Source of the DNA: Muribaculum sp.
GTDB taxonomy: Bacteria > Bacillota > Clostridia > Lachnospirales > Lachnospiraceae
Direction: 5' to 3'
NCBI GenBank assembly: GCA_023663505.1
Contig: JAMPHH010000035.1
Coordinates: 1-31,642, forward strand
Length of the DNA: 31,642 nt
In this document: in pieces, positions 1 to 6,898 of the stretch
Layout: the number at the start of each line of letters is the position of its first letter
How positions within the stretch are numbered: the stretch's first letter is position 1
Notes under the pieces: generated by a model
The model's input: only the letters and a program-made list of their open reading frames with translations
The model's database searches: none
What the model was told of the DNA's origin: nothing
Program-made: the position numbers and the translations under genes

Positions 1-208
1 GTAATTCCTTACTGGCTGTAAGGGGTATTAACCATAAATACATTGTAGTAGGGATGAAATTCTCTCTGATATCTGGGATGTATCCGGTAATTTTGTAAAT
101 GACAATACTCTATCCGTGACAATGAAACGGATTAGGGAGAAGCTGGGCGACACAGAGGGGAATCTGATCAAGACCGTCCGCGGGATGGGATACCGTATGG
201 AAAAGTAA
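1..208 (+). CDS. OmpR-family response regulator, C-terminal part (partial; likely frameshifted)
   Basis: This is the end of a DNA-binding response regulator, the expected partner of the histidine kinase that follows 48 bases later. The reading frame ending at the TAA at 206-208 gives the last part of a winged-helix domain, including SRDEILSDIWD, DDNTL-like NDNTLSVTMKRIREKLG and the terminal KTVRGMGYRMEK, all typical of the OmpR/PhoB effector domain. Upstream, that frame is closed by TAA at 35-37. A neighbouring frame reads NHKYIV up to about position 46, so one extra base near 46/47 would restore the usual ...HKYIVSRDEIL. I therefore see a single-base deletion, either a real lesion or a sequencing error. 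The receiver domain lies outside the window. Family assignment is confident; whether the gene is functional is not. Confidence 0.7.
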
Positions 209-256
209 CACCCCGCTGCAGACGTAATTTTTTTATATCAATCGGAGAAAATGAGA

Positions 257-1495
257 ATGAGACTGAGATGGAATGAGGAAGTAAAGAAGCTTTTTTTCAT
301 GCTGTTGCTGTTTATGGCGGCAGGTTTTCTATTGGGCAATCTGGGCATGGAAATCTTCAAAAATTATATGCGATATGAGAATTCCGTGTTTATGGGAAAT
401 ATATTGGAGAGGGTTAGGGAGCATTATCCTCAGGTGCCTGAGGAGGAGCTGATTGCCCTGTTTAACACAAGTGAATTTGGAAGCTCCGAGAGCTTTGCTT
501 GGGATACGATAGCGCGGTATGGGGTGTTTGAGGAATTGGGAAGCCGCACCTTCACCAGACAGGAGAATATGCTGAAACACTTACAGTGGGGAAGTAATTT
601 ATTTCTTTTGGCGGTATTTTTGACGGGGACAGTGGGAATCACAGGCTATTTAGGCAAAAGGCAGAAGGAGATTGACGGACTTCAGAAATATATGGAGCAG
701 CTTGGTCAGGGAAAATATCGGTTGGAGTTAGAAAATAATGCAGATGATGAGCTGAGCGGTCTGCGCAATGAGATATATCGTCTGACGGTTCTTTTGCGGG
801 AGCAGGCTGCATTGGCGAAGGAGCAGAGGAAAGCGCTCGCGGATTCCGTGGCGGATATTTCACACCAGTTGAAGACTCCGCTCACCTCGATTACCGTCTT
901 GGCGGACAATCTCGCCGGAGACGAGGAGATGGACGCTGACACCAGACATCGCTTTTTGTCTGAGATCATCAGGCAATTGTCCGGAATGTCATGGCTGATC
1001 GCCACGATGCTCAAGCTTTCACGCATAGAGGCGGGCGTGGTGGAGCTAAAGCGCGAGAAAATGTCCACGGGAGAGCTTGTGGAAGAATGTATGCAGAGAT
1101 TGGAGAGCGCGGCGGAATGGAGAGGGGTCAGACTGCAGGCCGTGTTGCAGGAGGGGGCGTGCTTCACGGTAGATGCGAATTGGACATTGGAGGCGCTGTG
1201 TAATATCATGAAAAATGCCATTGAGCACAGTCCCGAGGGCGGTGTGGTGACGATCAGCACGTCGGAAAATGAGGTTTATACAGAAATATGCGTAAGTGAC
1301 AGTGGTGTCGGAATTGCCAGGGAGGAGCGGGAGAAGCTGTTTCGGCGTTTTTACAGGGGGAGCGCGGCGTCGGAGGACAGCGTGGGGATTGGTCTTTCCC
1401 TGTCCAAGGCGATCGTGGAGGAACAGAATGGTCATATTGTAGTGGAATCCGAGGAGGGTAAGGGCACGAGTTTTTTACTGAAATTTATGAAATGA
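257..1495 (+). CDS. Sensor histidine kinase of the ABC-transporter-linked two-component system
   Basis: Membrane sensor kinase that would phosphorylate the response regulator encoded just upstream. Visible parts, in order: a membrane segment near residues 11-28, a roughly 85-residue extracytoplasmic region, a second membrane segment near 113-131, then a HisKA domain with the phospho-accepting histidine in SHQLKTPLTS (about residue 203), and a HATPase_c domain with the N box (NIMKNAIEHS), G1 (DSGVGI) and G2 (GIGLSLSK). Two in-frame ATGs exist, at 251 and 257; GGAG at 244-247 is better spaced for 257. The gene order regulator-kinase-ATPase-permease resembles peptide-antibiotic sensing/detoxification loci. 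The real signal is unknown, and the sensor region is larger than in the BceS type, which almost lacks one. Confidence 0.9.
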   Translation: MRLRWNEEVKKLFFMLLLFMAAGFLLGNLGMEIFKNYMRYENSVFMGNILERVREHYPQVPEEELIALFNTSEFGSSESFAWDTIARYGVFEELGSRTFTRQENMLKHLQWGSNLFLLAVFLTGTVGITGYLGKRQKEIDGLQKYMEQLGQGKYRLELENNADDELSGLRNEIYRLTVLLREQAALAKEQRKALADSVADISHQLKTPLTSITVLADNLAGDEEMDADTRHRFLSEIIRQLSGMSWLIATMLKLSRIEAGVVELKREKMSTGELVEECMQRLESAAEWRGVRLQAVLQEGACFTVDANWTLEALCNIMKNAIEHSPEGGVVTISTSENEVYTEICVSDSGVGIAREEREKLFRRFYRGSAASEDSVGIGLSLSKAIVEEQNGHIVVESEEGKGTSFLLKFMK

Positions 1496-1502
1496 TTCGC
1501 AG

Positions 1503-1567
1503 AATGTCACCGAAATGTCATTTTCGTTTTTTATAATTTTCGTAGCTGTTAGGAATAGTTTAGGAAT
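1503..1567 (+). promoter_or_regulatory. Putative regulated promoter upstream of the ABC genes, with two 11-bp-period direct repeats
   Basis: The 103-base gap between the kinase and ATPase genes contains AATGTCA at 1503-1509 and again at 1514-1520, a perfect TATAAT at 1532-1537, and TTAGGAAT at 1549-1556 and again at 1560-1567. Both repeats have an 11-bp period, the spacing expected when an OmpR-family regulator binds as a head-to-tail dimer on one face of the helix. No good -35 lies 17 bp upstream of the TATAAT (that stretch overlaps the AATGTCA pair), which fits an activator-dependent promoter. Function is inferred from layout only. Confidence 0.5.
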
Positions 1568-1598
1568 CACTTTACAGCAAGAAAGGCATGGTGATGAG

Positions 1599-2288
1599 AT
1601 GGAAATTTTGAGAACGGAGCATTTGACCAAGGTATATGGCAAGGGCGATAATGAGATTCTTGCGGTCAATGACGCCAATTTGTCGGTGGCAAAGGGGGAA
1701 TTTGTAGCGATCGTGGGAAGCTCGGGAAGCGGGAAGTCCACGCTGATGCATATGTTGGGCGGTGTGGATCGTCCCACCTCCGGCAGGGTGCTGATCGAGG
1801 AGCAGGATATTTACCAGATGGACAATGATAAGCTTGCAATCTTTCGCAGGCGGCAGGTAGGGCTGATTTATCAGTTTTATAATCTGATTCCGGTGCTGAA
1901 TGTTGAGGAGAATATGACCCTGCCCTGCGAGCTGGACGGGCGAAAGCCTGACAGTGAGATGGTGCGGGAGTTGGCGGTGACACTGGGGCTTAAGGGGCGT
2001 ATGGGACATCTGCCGAACGAGCTTTCCGGCGGACAGCAGCAGCGCGTGGCAATCGGTAGGGCATTGATCACACGCCCCGCGATCCTGTTGGCGGACGAGC
2101 CCACGGGCAATCTGGACAGTAAAGCCAGTGATGAGATCATGGCGCTTTTGCAGGAGGCAAACCGCAAATATAAACAGACAATCATTATGATCACCCACAA
2201 TCCGGAGCTGGCAAAGCAGGCGCATAGGGTGATATCCATAGAGGACGGACGCATAAGCGCGGGGCGGGGGGAGGTTGAGAATAGATGA
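1599..2288 (+). CDS. ABC transporter ATP-binding protein (MacB/LolD-like class)
   Basis: Cytoplasmic ATPase that powers the permease encoded next. At 229 residues it has the normal length for a single nucleotide-binding domain. It shows a Walker A (GSSGSGKST, about residue 43), the Q-loop region, the ABC signature LSGGQQQRVAIGRAL, Walker B with following residues (ILLADEPTGNLD) and the H-loop (MITHNPELA). The signature and D-loop are those of ATPases pairing with FtsX-type permeases (LolD, MacB, BceA, SalX). The start is the ATG at 1599, because homology begins at MEILRTEHLTKVYG; upstream in-frame codons are not protein-like. Its TGA overlaps the permease ATG by four bases (ATGA), so translation is probably coupled. 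Confidence 0.93.
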   Translation: MEILRTEHLTKVYGKGDNEILAVNDANLSVAKGEFVAIVGSSGSGKSTLMHMLGGVDRPTSGRVLIEEQDIYQMDNDKLAIFRRRQVGLIYQFYNLIPVLNVEENMTLPCELDGRKPDSEMVRELAVTLGLKGRMGHLPNELSGGQQQRVAIGRALITRPAILLADEPTGNLDSKASDEIMALLQEANRKYKQTIIMITHNPELAKQAHRVISIEDGRISAGRGEVENR

Positions 2289-4834
2289 ATGTATTGCAAA
2301 AATGCTGTTTTCGCTCCATGAAGGGCAATCGCAAGCGCACGGTGGTGACAATCGTGGGAATCATCATGGCGACGGCTTTGATCACCGGCGTGGCGTGTCT
2401 TGCGGCGAGCTTTCGCGCCAGTATGATAGAGGATCAGAAGGGGAAGGTCGGCGATTATCATTATTGCTTCTCTGGTGTTCTGCAGGAGAATCTTAAGTAT
2501 TTTGAAAATAATCAGCATGTCACAGATCTTGCGTTGGTGGGGGAGGTGGGGTATGCCGCGCTCTCCGGGAGTCAGAATCCCGACAAGCCCTATCTTTATA
2601 TCCGCGCAATCGACGAGGAGGCAAAGGGGGCGTTGGCTCTTAAGCTGACGGAGGGGCGGATGCCCGCCAATTCCTCCGAGCTGGTGATTGGAAGGCACAT
2701 ACGCTCCAACGGGCTGGTGGATTATCAGGTCGGACAGGAGCTTGTACTGGACGTTGGAGAACGTATCTCGGGGGAGAAGCGGCTGCGTCAGGACACTGCC
2801 TATACCTACGAGGAGGAGCGTCTGGAAAGCAGTGAGACGAAGACCTATACTATTGTCGGTATCGTGGAGAGACCTAATTATGTGGTGGAGGATCGCATGG
2901 CGCCGGGATATTCGGTGTTCACCTATTTGGAGGAGCCGAGGGAGGCAGAACCCTTGGAGGTCTATGTCACTTATACGAATTGGGCGTTGTGGCATTCGGA
3001 CAAGGTGAACGAGGGGATTTTGGGGGCGGCAAAAGGGGAAAATGGGGCGAAGGCTCGAAAAGTGGCGACGTCCGTCACGGAGAATAGTCAGCTTGTCAAA
3101 TGGGTTCTCTTTTCCTTTTCCTCGTATTATATGAGAGTGATTTATTCCATGTCGGCGATCGCGGTCATCATTATCATTGTGACGAGCGTGTTCTGCATTC
3201 GCAACAGCTTTCAAATCTCGCTGATGGAGAAGATGAAGCTGTACGGGAGACTGGCGTCCGTGGGAACCTCTGTCAGACAGCAGCGGCAGATGGTCTACTA
3301 TGAAGCGCTTTTCTTGGGGGGAGTCGGTATTCCGCTTGGGATTGCGAGCGGAATCATCGCCTCAGTCTTATTGGTTCGCGGGGTGAGCGGCATGATGGAG
3401 TCGGCGTTAGACCTTCCCTTAGTGTTTGAGGTCTCTTTTCCGGCGATTCTGGCGGCAGTCCTTTTGTCGGCGGTGACGATCTTTTTCTCCGCATGGGGGT
3501 CAGCGAGGAGAGCGGCAAAGGTGTCGCCTATCAATGCGATTCGCGCCAATGACATGGTGAAGATTCAAAGGAGGGAGTTGAAATGTCCCAAGCTGATTGA
3601 CAGGATCTTCGGAGTGGGCGGCAAGGTCGCCTACAAGAATCTGCGGAGGGCGCGGGTAAAATATCGCACTACCGTGGTTTCTATCGTGGTCAGCGTGACG
3701 GCGTTTATAGGTATGAATAGCTTTGTGCAGCTTGTGGATAAGGCTTCACGCCTCTCCTATGAAGGGCGGGAATACCAGATGATGGTCACGATTGAGGGTG
3801 AGTCCGGCAGGGAGAAGGCGGAGCATATTATCAACATGGAGGGCGTGACGGGGGCGGAGCTTGTGCAGGGAGCCTCGTTCAGCGTTCCCGTAGAGGAGCT
3901 TCCCCTCACGGAGAGCTATCGGGAGTTGTTTCAGCTTGGCGATAGTGAGACGATTTTGGTGTATTCCATTGGGGAGAGCGCTTACGGGGAATTTTGTAAA
4001 AGGGTGGGGGTATCCCCTGAGGAAGCGGAGGATAAGGCGATTGTGATCGCCGAGTATGAGCTGACCTATATTGAGAACAACAAGCTTTATTCCAACACGG
4101 GAAAGCTGGCGCAGTTTCAGGCGGGAGATGTGATTCGCGGCAGTAAGGATTCGGGCTTGGAGCTCGAGGTGGTCACTCAGACAAAAGAAAAGCCTAAATT
4201 TATGTCTTATGCCAGTCATAATACTCCGGTTTTGATTGTCAGCGACCGTTGGATGGAGCAGCATTCAGACGCGGTGTATGGACTGGCAAGCTGGAACCGC
4301 ACGGAGCTTTTCCTGAATTGTGAGGACACGTCGCGGCTTGAGGAGAAGATCAGGCGGTATCTTGAGCTGTCCTCTTATACCGTCAACAATTTTGACACAC
4401 AGTATCAGAGCGAAAAGAGCTTTTATACGGTGCTTGCGATTTTTCTATATGGATTTATCACCGTGGTGGCGCTCATCGGCATCACGAATATTTTTAACAC
4501 GGTGACTACCAATATGGAGCTGCGCGCGCCGGAGTTTGCGATGCTGAAATCCATAGGGATGACGGACAGGGAGTTTCGGCGTATGATATGGCTCGAGGGT
4601 CTGTTTTACGGAGGGAAGGCATTGCTGATCGGTCTGCCCTTGGGGGCGCTCGTCGCTTATGCGTTCCACAGGGCGCTGGGGACGGGTATCGTGATGCGCT
4701 TTGGTCTTCCTGTCGGGAGCATGGCGGTGTCCGCGGTGGCGGTGTTTGTCCTTTTGTTGGTCATCATGAGGTACTCCATGGGGAAGCTGAACCGCCGGAA
4801 TCTGGTGGAAATCATACAAAATGAGAACATATAA
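2285..4834 (+). CDS. FtsX-type ABC transporter permease, two-lobe (849 aa)
   Basis: Membrane partner of the preceding ATPase. I see about eight membrane segments in a duplicated pattern: one near residues 20-42 followed by a roughly 240-residue extracytoplasmic domain and three segments near 282-305, 340-362 and 388-406; then one near 463-482, a second extracytoplasmic domain of about 220 residues, and three segments near 706-730, 770-790 and 805-826. The cytoplasmic coupling regions (KLYGRLASVGTS; AMLKSIGMTDREFRRM) are the FtsX/MacB hallmark. Such proteins usually act as mechanotransducers that extrude or clear peptides or lipids rather than as pores. The 4+4 layout differs from the ten-segment BceB type, so a bacitracin/lantibiotic role is possible but not shown. 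Good -10 sequences for the next gene follow, so this is probably the last gene of its operon. Confidence 0.9.
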   Translation: MNVLQKCCFRSMKGNRKRTVVTIVGIIMATALITGVACLAASFRASMIEDQKGKVGDYHYCFSGVLQENLKYFENNQHVTDLALVGEVGYAALSGSQNPDKPYLYIRAIDEEAKGALALKLTEGRMPANSSELVIGRHIRSNGLVDYQVGQELVLDVGERISGEKRLRQDTAYTYEEERLESSETKTYTIVGIVERPNYVVEDRMAPGYSVFTYLEEPREAEPLEVYVTYTNWALWHSDKVNEGILGAAKGENGAKARKVATSVTENSQLVKWVLFSFSSYYMRVIYSMSAIAVIIIIVTSVFCIRNSFQISLMEKMKLYGRLASVGTSVRQQRQMVYYEALFLGGVGIPLGIASGIIASVLLVRGVSGMMESALDLPLVFEVSFPAILAAVLLSAVTIFFSAWGSARRAAKVSPINAIRANDMVKIQRRELKCPKLIDRIFGVGGKVAYKNLRRARVKYRTTVVSIVVSVTAFIGMNSFVQLVDKASRLSYEGREYQMMVTIEGESGREKAEHIINMEGVTGAELVQGASFSVPVEELPLTESYRELFQLGDSETILVYSIGESAYGEFCKRVGVSPEEAEDKAIVIAEYELTYIENNKLYSNTGKLAQFQAGDVIRGSKDSGLELEVVTQTKEKPKFMSYASHNTPVLIVSDRWMEQHSDAVYGLASWNRTELFLNCEDTSRLEEKIRRYLELSSYTVNNFDTQYQSEKSFYTVLAIFLYGFITVVALIGITNIFNTVTTNMELRAPEFAMLKSIGMTDREFRRMIWLEGLFYGGKALLIGLPLGALVAYAFHRALGTGIVMRFGLPVGSMAVSAVAVFVLLLVIMRYSMGKLNRRNLVEIIQNENI

Positions 4835-4907
4835 AAAGCAGATTTAAAAATTTTACGAAGAATTTTCACAAATTGTTAGATTTTATAGTTCCATTTTCTG
4901 TGAAATA

Positions 4908-4916
4908 TGTTATAAT
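4908..4916 (+). promoter_or_regulatory. Extended -10 promoter of cheV
   Basis: TGTTATAAT at 4908-4916 is a perfect TATAAT with the TGn extension. The matching -35 position (about 4888-4893, GTTCCA) is poor, as is common for extended -10 promoters. Transcription would start near 4922, about 57 bases before the cheV start codon. Confidence 0.6.
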
Positions 4917-4953
4917 GGACAAGAGAGAGATTGGGAGGCCGCTCTCTTGTCCA
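4916..4953 (+). repeat. 12-bp perfect inverted repeat at the cheV transcription start
   Basis: TGGACAAGAGAG (4916-4927) and CTCTCTTGTCCA (4942-4953) are exact reverse complements around a 14-base spacer. The left arm begins at the last base of the -10 box, so it is either an operator spanning the start site or a hairpin at the very 5' end of the mRNA. No T-run follows, which argues against an intrinsic terminator for the upstream ABC operon. Confidence 0.7.
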
Positions 4954-4978
4954 GAATCATAAGCAGCGAGGTGGAAAT

Positions 4979-5890
4979 ATGGATACAAAGATATTGTTGG
5001 AAAATGGAACAAATGAGTTGGAGGTTCTTGAGTTTACCTTGGGAAATAATTCCTATGGTATTAACGTGGCTAAGATCAAAGAGATCATCACTTACCAGAC
5101 GGTGACTCCGGTTCCGAACTCGCACCCGAGCATTGAGGGAATTTTTATGCCCCGTGACACAATGATTACAGCGATTGATTTGAAGAATTGTCTTGGACGC
5201 GGTGAATCCGAACCCAAAGGGCTTTTTATCATAACGAATTTCAATAAGCTCGACCTTGCCTTCCATGTGGAGGAGGTAAGAGGAATTCATCGTGTATCAT
5301 GGAGAGATATCATTAAGCCTGACGTGACGCTGTCCACGACGGAGGAGAGTGTTGCTACCGGTATTATCAAGAAGGACGGCAAGCTGATCATCATTTTGGA
5401 CTTTGAGAAGATTGTGACCGATATCAATCCGGAGACCGGCTTGAGAATTTCCGAGATCACCGAGATGGGAACGCGTACCAGAAGCGATGTGCCTATTCTG
5501 ATCGCCGAGGATTCACCGCTTTTGAACAAGCTGATCGTGGATTGCCTGAAGAATGCAGGATATAATAACCTGATACACACGGAGAACGGGCAGAAGGCAT
5601 ATGATGTGATTACTCAGTGCAAGGCAGACGGTACGCTGAAGGATCATGTTCGGCTGATCATTACGGATATCGAGATGCCGGAGATGGACGGACATCGTCT
5701 CACCAAGCTGGTGAAGGAGGACGAGGTGACAGCGGATATTCCTATTGTTATTTTCTCCTCACTGGTGAATGAGGATATGAAGCGAAAGGGAGTTGCGTTG
5801 GGGGCAGATGCCCAGCTTTCCAAGCCGGAGATCGGTAATCTGGTGAGAGTGGTTGACAGTTTGGTTATGGAGAGACATCTGAATTCCTAG
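4979..5890 (+). CDS. cheV: Chemotaxis protein CheV (CheW domain + receiver domain)
   Basis: Coupling protein that links chemoreceptors to the kinase CheA and can itself be phosphorylated, helping adaptation. Residues ~12-160 form a CheW-like domain (EFTLGNNSYGINVAKIKEII; the region around PSIEGIFMPRD). Residues ~172-300 are a receiver domain with the acidic pocket (AEDS), the phospho-acceptor aspartate in IITDIEMPEMDG, a hydroxyl residue in IFSS and the conserved lysine in LSKPE. The length of 303 residues is normal for CheV. The ATG at 4979 follows GAGGTGG. No other chemotaxis gene is in the window, so this is a lone gene between its own promoter and terminator. It implies that the organism has a Che system, and probably flagella, elsewhere. 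Confidence 0.93.
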   Translation: MDTKILLENGTNELEVLEFTLGNNSYGINVAKIKEIITYQTVTPVPNSHPSIEGIFMPRDTMITAIDLKNCLGRGESEPKGLFIITNFNKLDLAFHVEEVRGIHRVSWRDIIKPDVTLSTTEESVATGIIKKDGKLIIILDFEKIVTDINPETGLRISEITEMGTRTRSDVPILIAEDSPLLNKLIVDCLKNAGYNNLIHTENGQKAYDVITQCKADGTLKDHVRLIITDIEMPEMDGHRLTKLVKEDEVTADIPIVIFSSLVNEDMKRKGVALGADAQLSKPEIGNLVRVVDSLVMERHLNS

Positions 5891-5897
5891 TGCGAGA

Positions 5898-5915
5898 TTG
5901 GTTCTGAATACTTAC
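5898..5915 (+). repeat. Dispersed intergenic 18-bp motif, copy 1
   Basis: TTGGTTCTGAATACTTAC, eight bases after the cheV stop codon. Close matches occur in three other intergenic gaps of this window (11895, 23065 and 27315), always on the same strand. Confidence 0.5.
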
Positions 5916-5942
5916 ATTTGTAAAGATCAGTGTATATTTAAG

Positions 5943-5969
5943 AAAAGCCGGGAGATGTCTCGGCTTTTT
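5943..5969 (+). terminator. Rho-independent terminator after cheV
   Basis: GCCGGGA (5947-5953), a GATG loop and TCTCGGC (5958-5964) pair with one G-U, flanked by AAAA on the left and TTTTT at 5965-5969. It lies 53 bases after the cheV stop. Confidence 0.88.
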
Positions 5970-6015
5970 CTAATCAGTGCCCGCAGAGGTGGAATGCTGT
6001 GTGTCGGGAGGTTAT

Positions 6016-6828
6016 ATGAGACAGGAGGAAATGTCCGAGATTCTAAGCTGTATTGCCGAGGCGGAGATGGTTCTGGTCGGTCTGGGCGAGGAATTTGACA
6101 ATACGAGAGAGCTTCGGCGGGATAAGACATATGTTCAGGGCAGGGAATTGTTGGCGGATTCGCCGCAAAGCGCGATGCTCCCCTTGTGGCAGGGGCAATT
6201 TCGCACGGAGATGGCTGAGCAGCTTGCAAGAGAGGGGCTGAACAATCTGGCGAGATGTCTGGAAAAGAAGAATTACTTTGTGGTATCTGTGTCCGTCAAC
6301 AGTGGGATTGCGGAGATTCCATGGCGGGAGGGGCGGCTTGTGATGCCCTGCGGCTCGGGGGTTCGACTGCAATGTGGTGATTCCTGCGAGCGCAATTTGA
6401 GATTGGCGGAGCCTTCGGAGCTTCAAGTGTTAGAGGAGCAGCTTTTGGAGCTTCGGAGGGATTTGGAGCGGGGGTCTGCGGAAGCGCTTCCTGAGGGCTT
6501 GGGGAGATGTCCGGTCTGTGGCAGTCCTATTTCGTTGAATAATGTATACAATGAGCATTATGACGAGAACGGTTATCTGTCCGATTGGCAGAATTACACG
6601 AAATGGCTGCAGGGAACATTGAACAGGCGGTTGGTGATTCTGGAATTGGGCGTGGGAATGCGGTTTCCGTCAGTGATTCGCTTTCCCTTTGAGAAGGTTG
6701 CGTATTTTAATCAGAAGGCGCGATTTTACCGAGTGAATGAGAATTTGTACCAAATGACGGAGGAACTTGCAGCAAAAGGTGTAGGAATTGCAAAGAATGC
6801 GATTGATTGGCTGCAAAACCTGTGTTAA
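6016..6828 (+). CDS. Divergent sirtuin-like (SIR2-fold) protein
   Basis: A 270-residue cytoplasmic protein that I read as a distant relative of NAD-dependent deacetylases/ADP-ribosyltransferases. Supporting features are a hydrophobic strand plus glycine turn at the N-terminus (AEMVLVGLGEEFD, residues 16-28), a YFVVSVSVNSG strand near 87-97, a four-cysteine zinc knuckle (C120, C124 and the CPVC pair C165/C168), and the late motif LVILELGVGMRFPSVIRFPFE (residues 206-226, minus the ends), which matches the LELGVG...P..I..PF block of clostridial Sir2-family proteins. The canonical GAGIS and the catalytic Q-N-x-D...H are not visible, so it may be inactive or a nucleotide sensor. The start at 6016 follows GGGAGG; an in-frame GTG lies at 5977 without a ribosome binding site. 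Moderate confidence. Confidence 0.55.
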   Translation: MRQEEMSEILSCIAEAEMVLVGLGEEFDNTRELRRDKTYVQGRELLADSPQSAMLPLWQGQFRTEMAEQLAREGLNNLARCLEKKNYFVVSVSVNSGIAEIPWREGRLVMPCGSGVRLQCGDSCERNLRLAEPSELQVLEEQLLELRRDLERGSAEALPEGLGRCPVCGSPISLNNVYNEHYDENGYLSDWQNYTKWLQGTLNRRLVILELGVGMRFPSVIRFPFEKVAYFNQKARFYRVNENLYQMTEELAAKGVGIAKNAIDWLQNLC

Positions 6829-6898
6829 ACTATATAAGGAATTCTTTTTATATTTAATATGAGAACTCTTACAAACATAGAAAGGTGAGGATGTGCTT

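Noticed and set aside
1877..3214. A 445-codon minus-strand open frame under the ABC genes
   Set aside because: The + strand carries unmistakable ABC ATPase and permease motifs in this region; the antisense product has no recognisable features.
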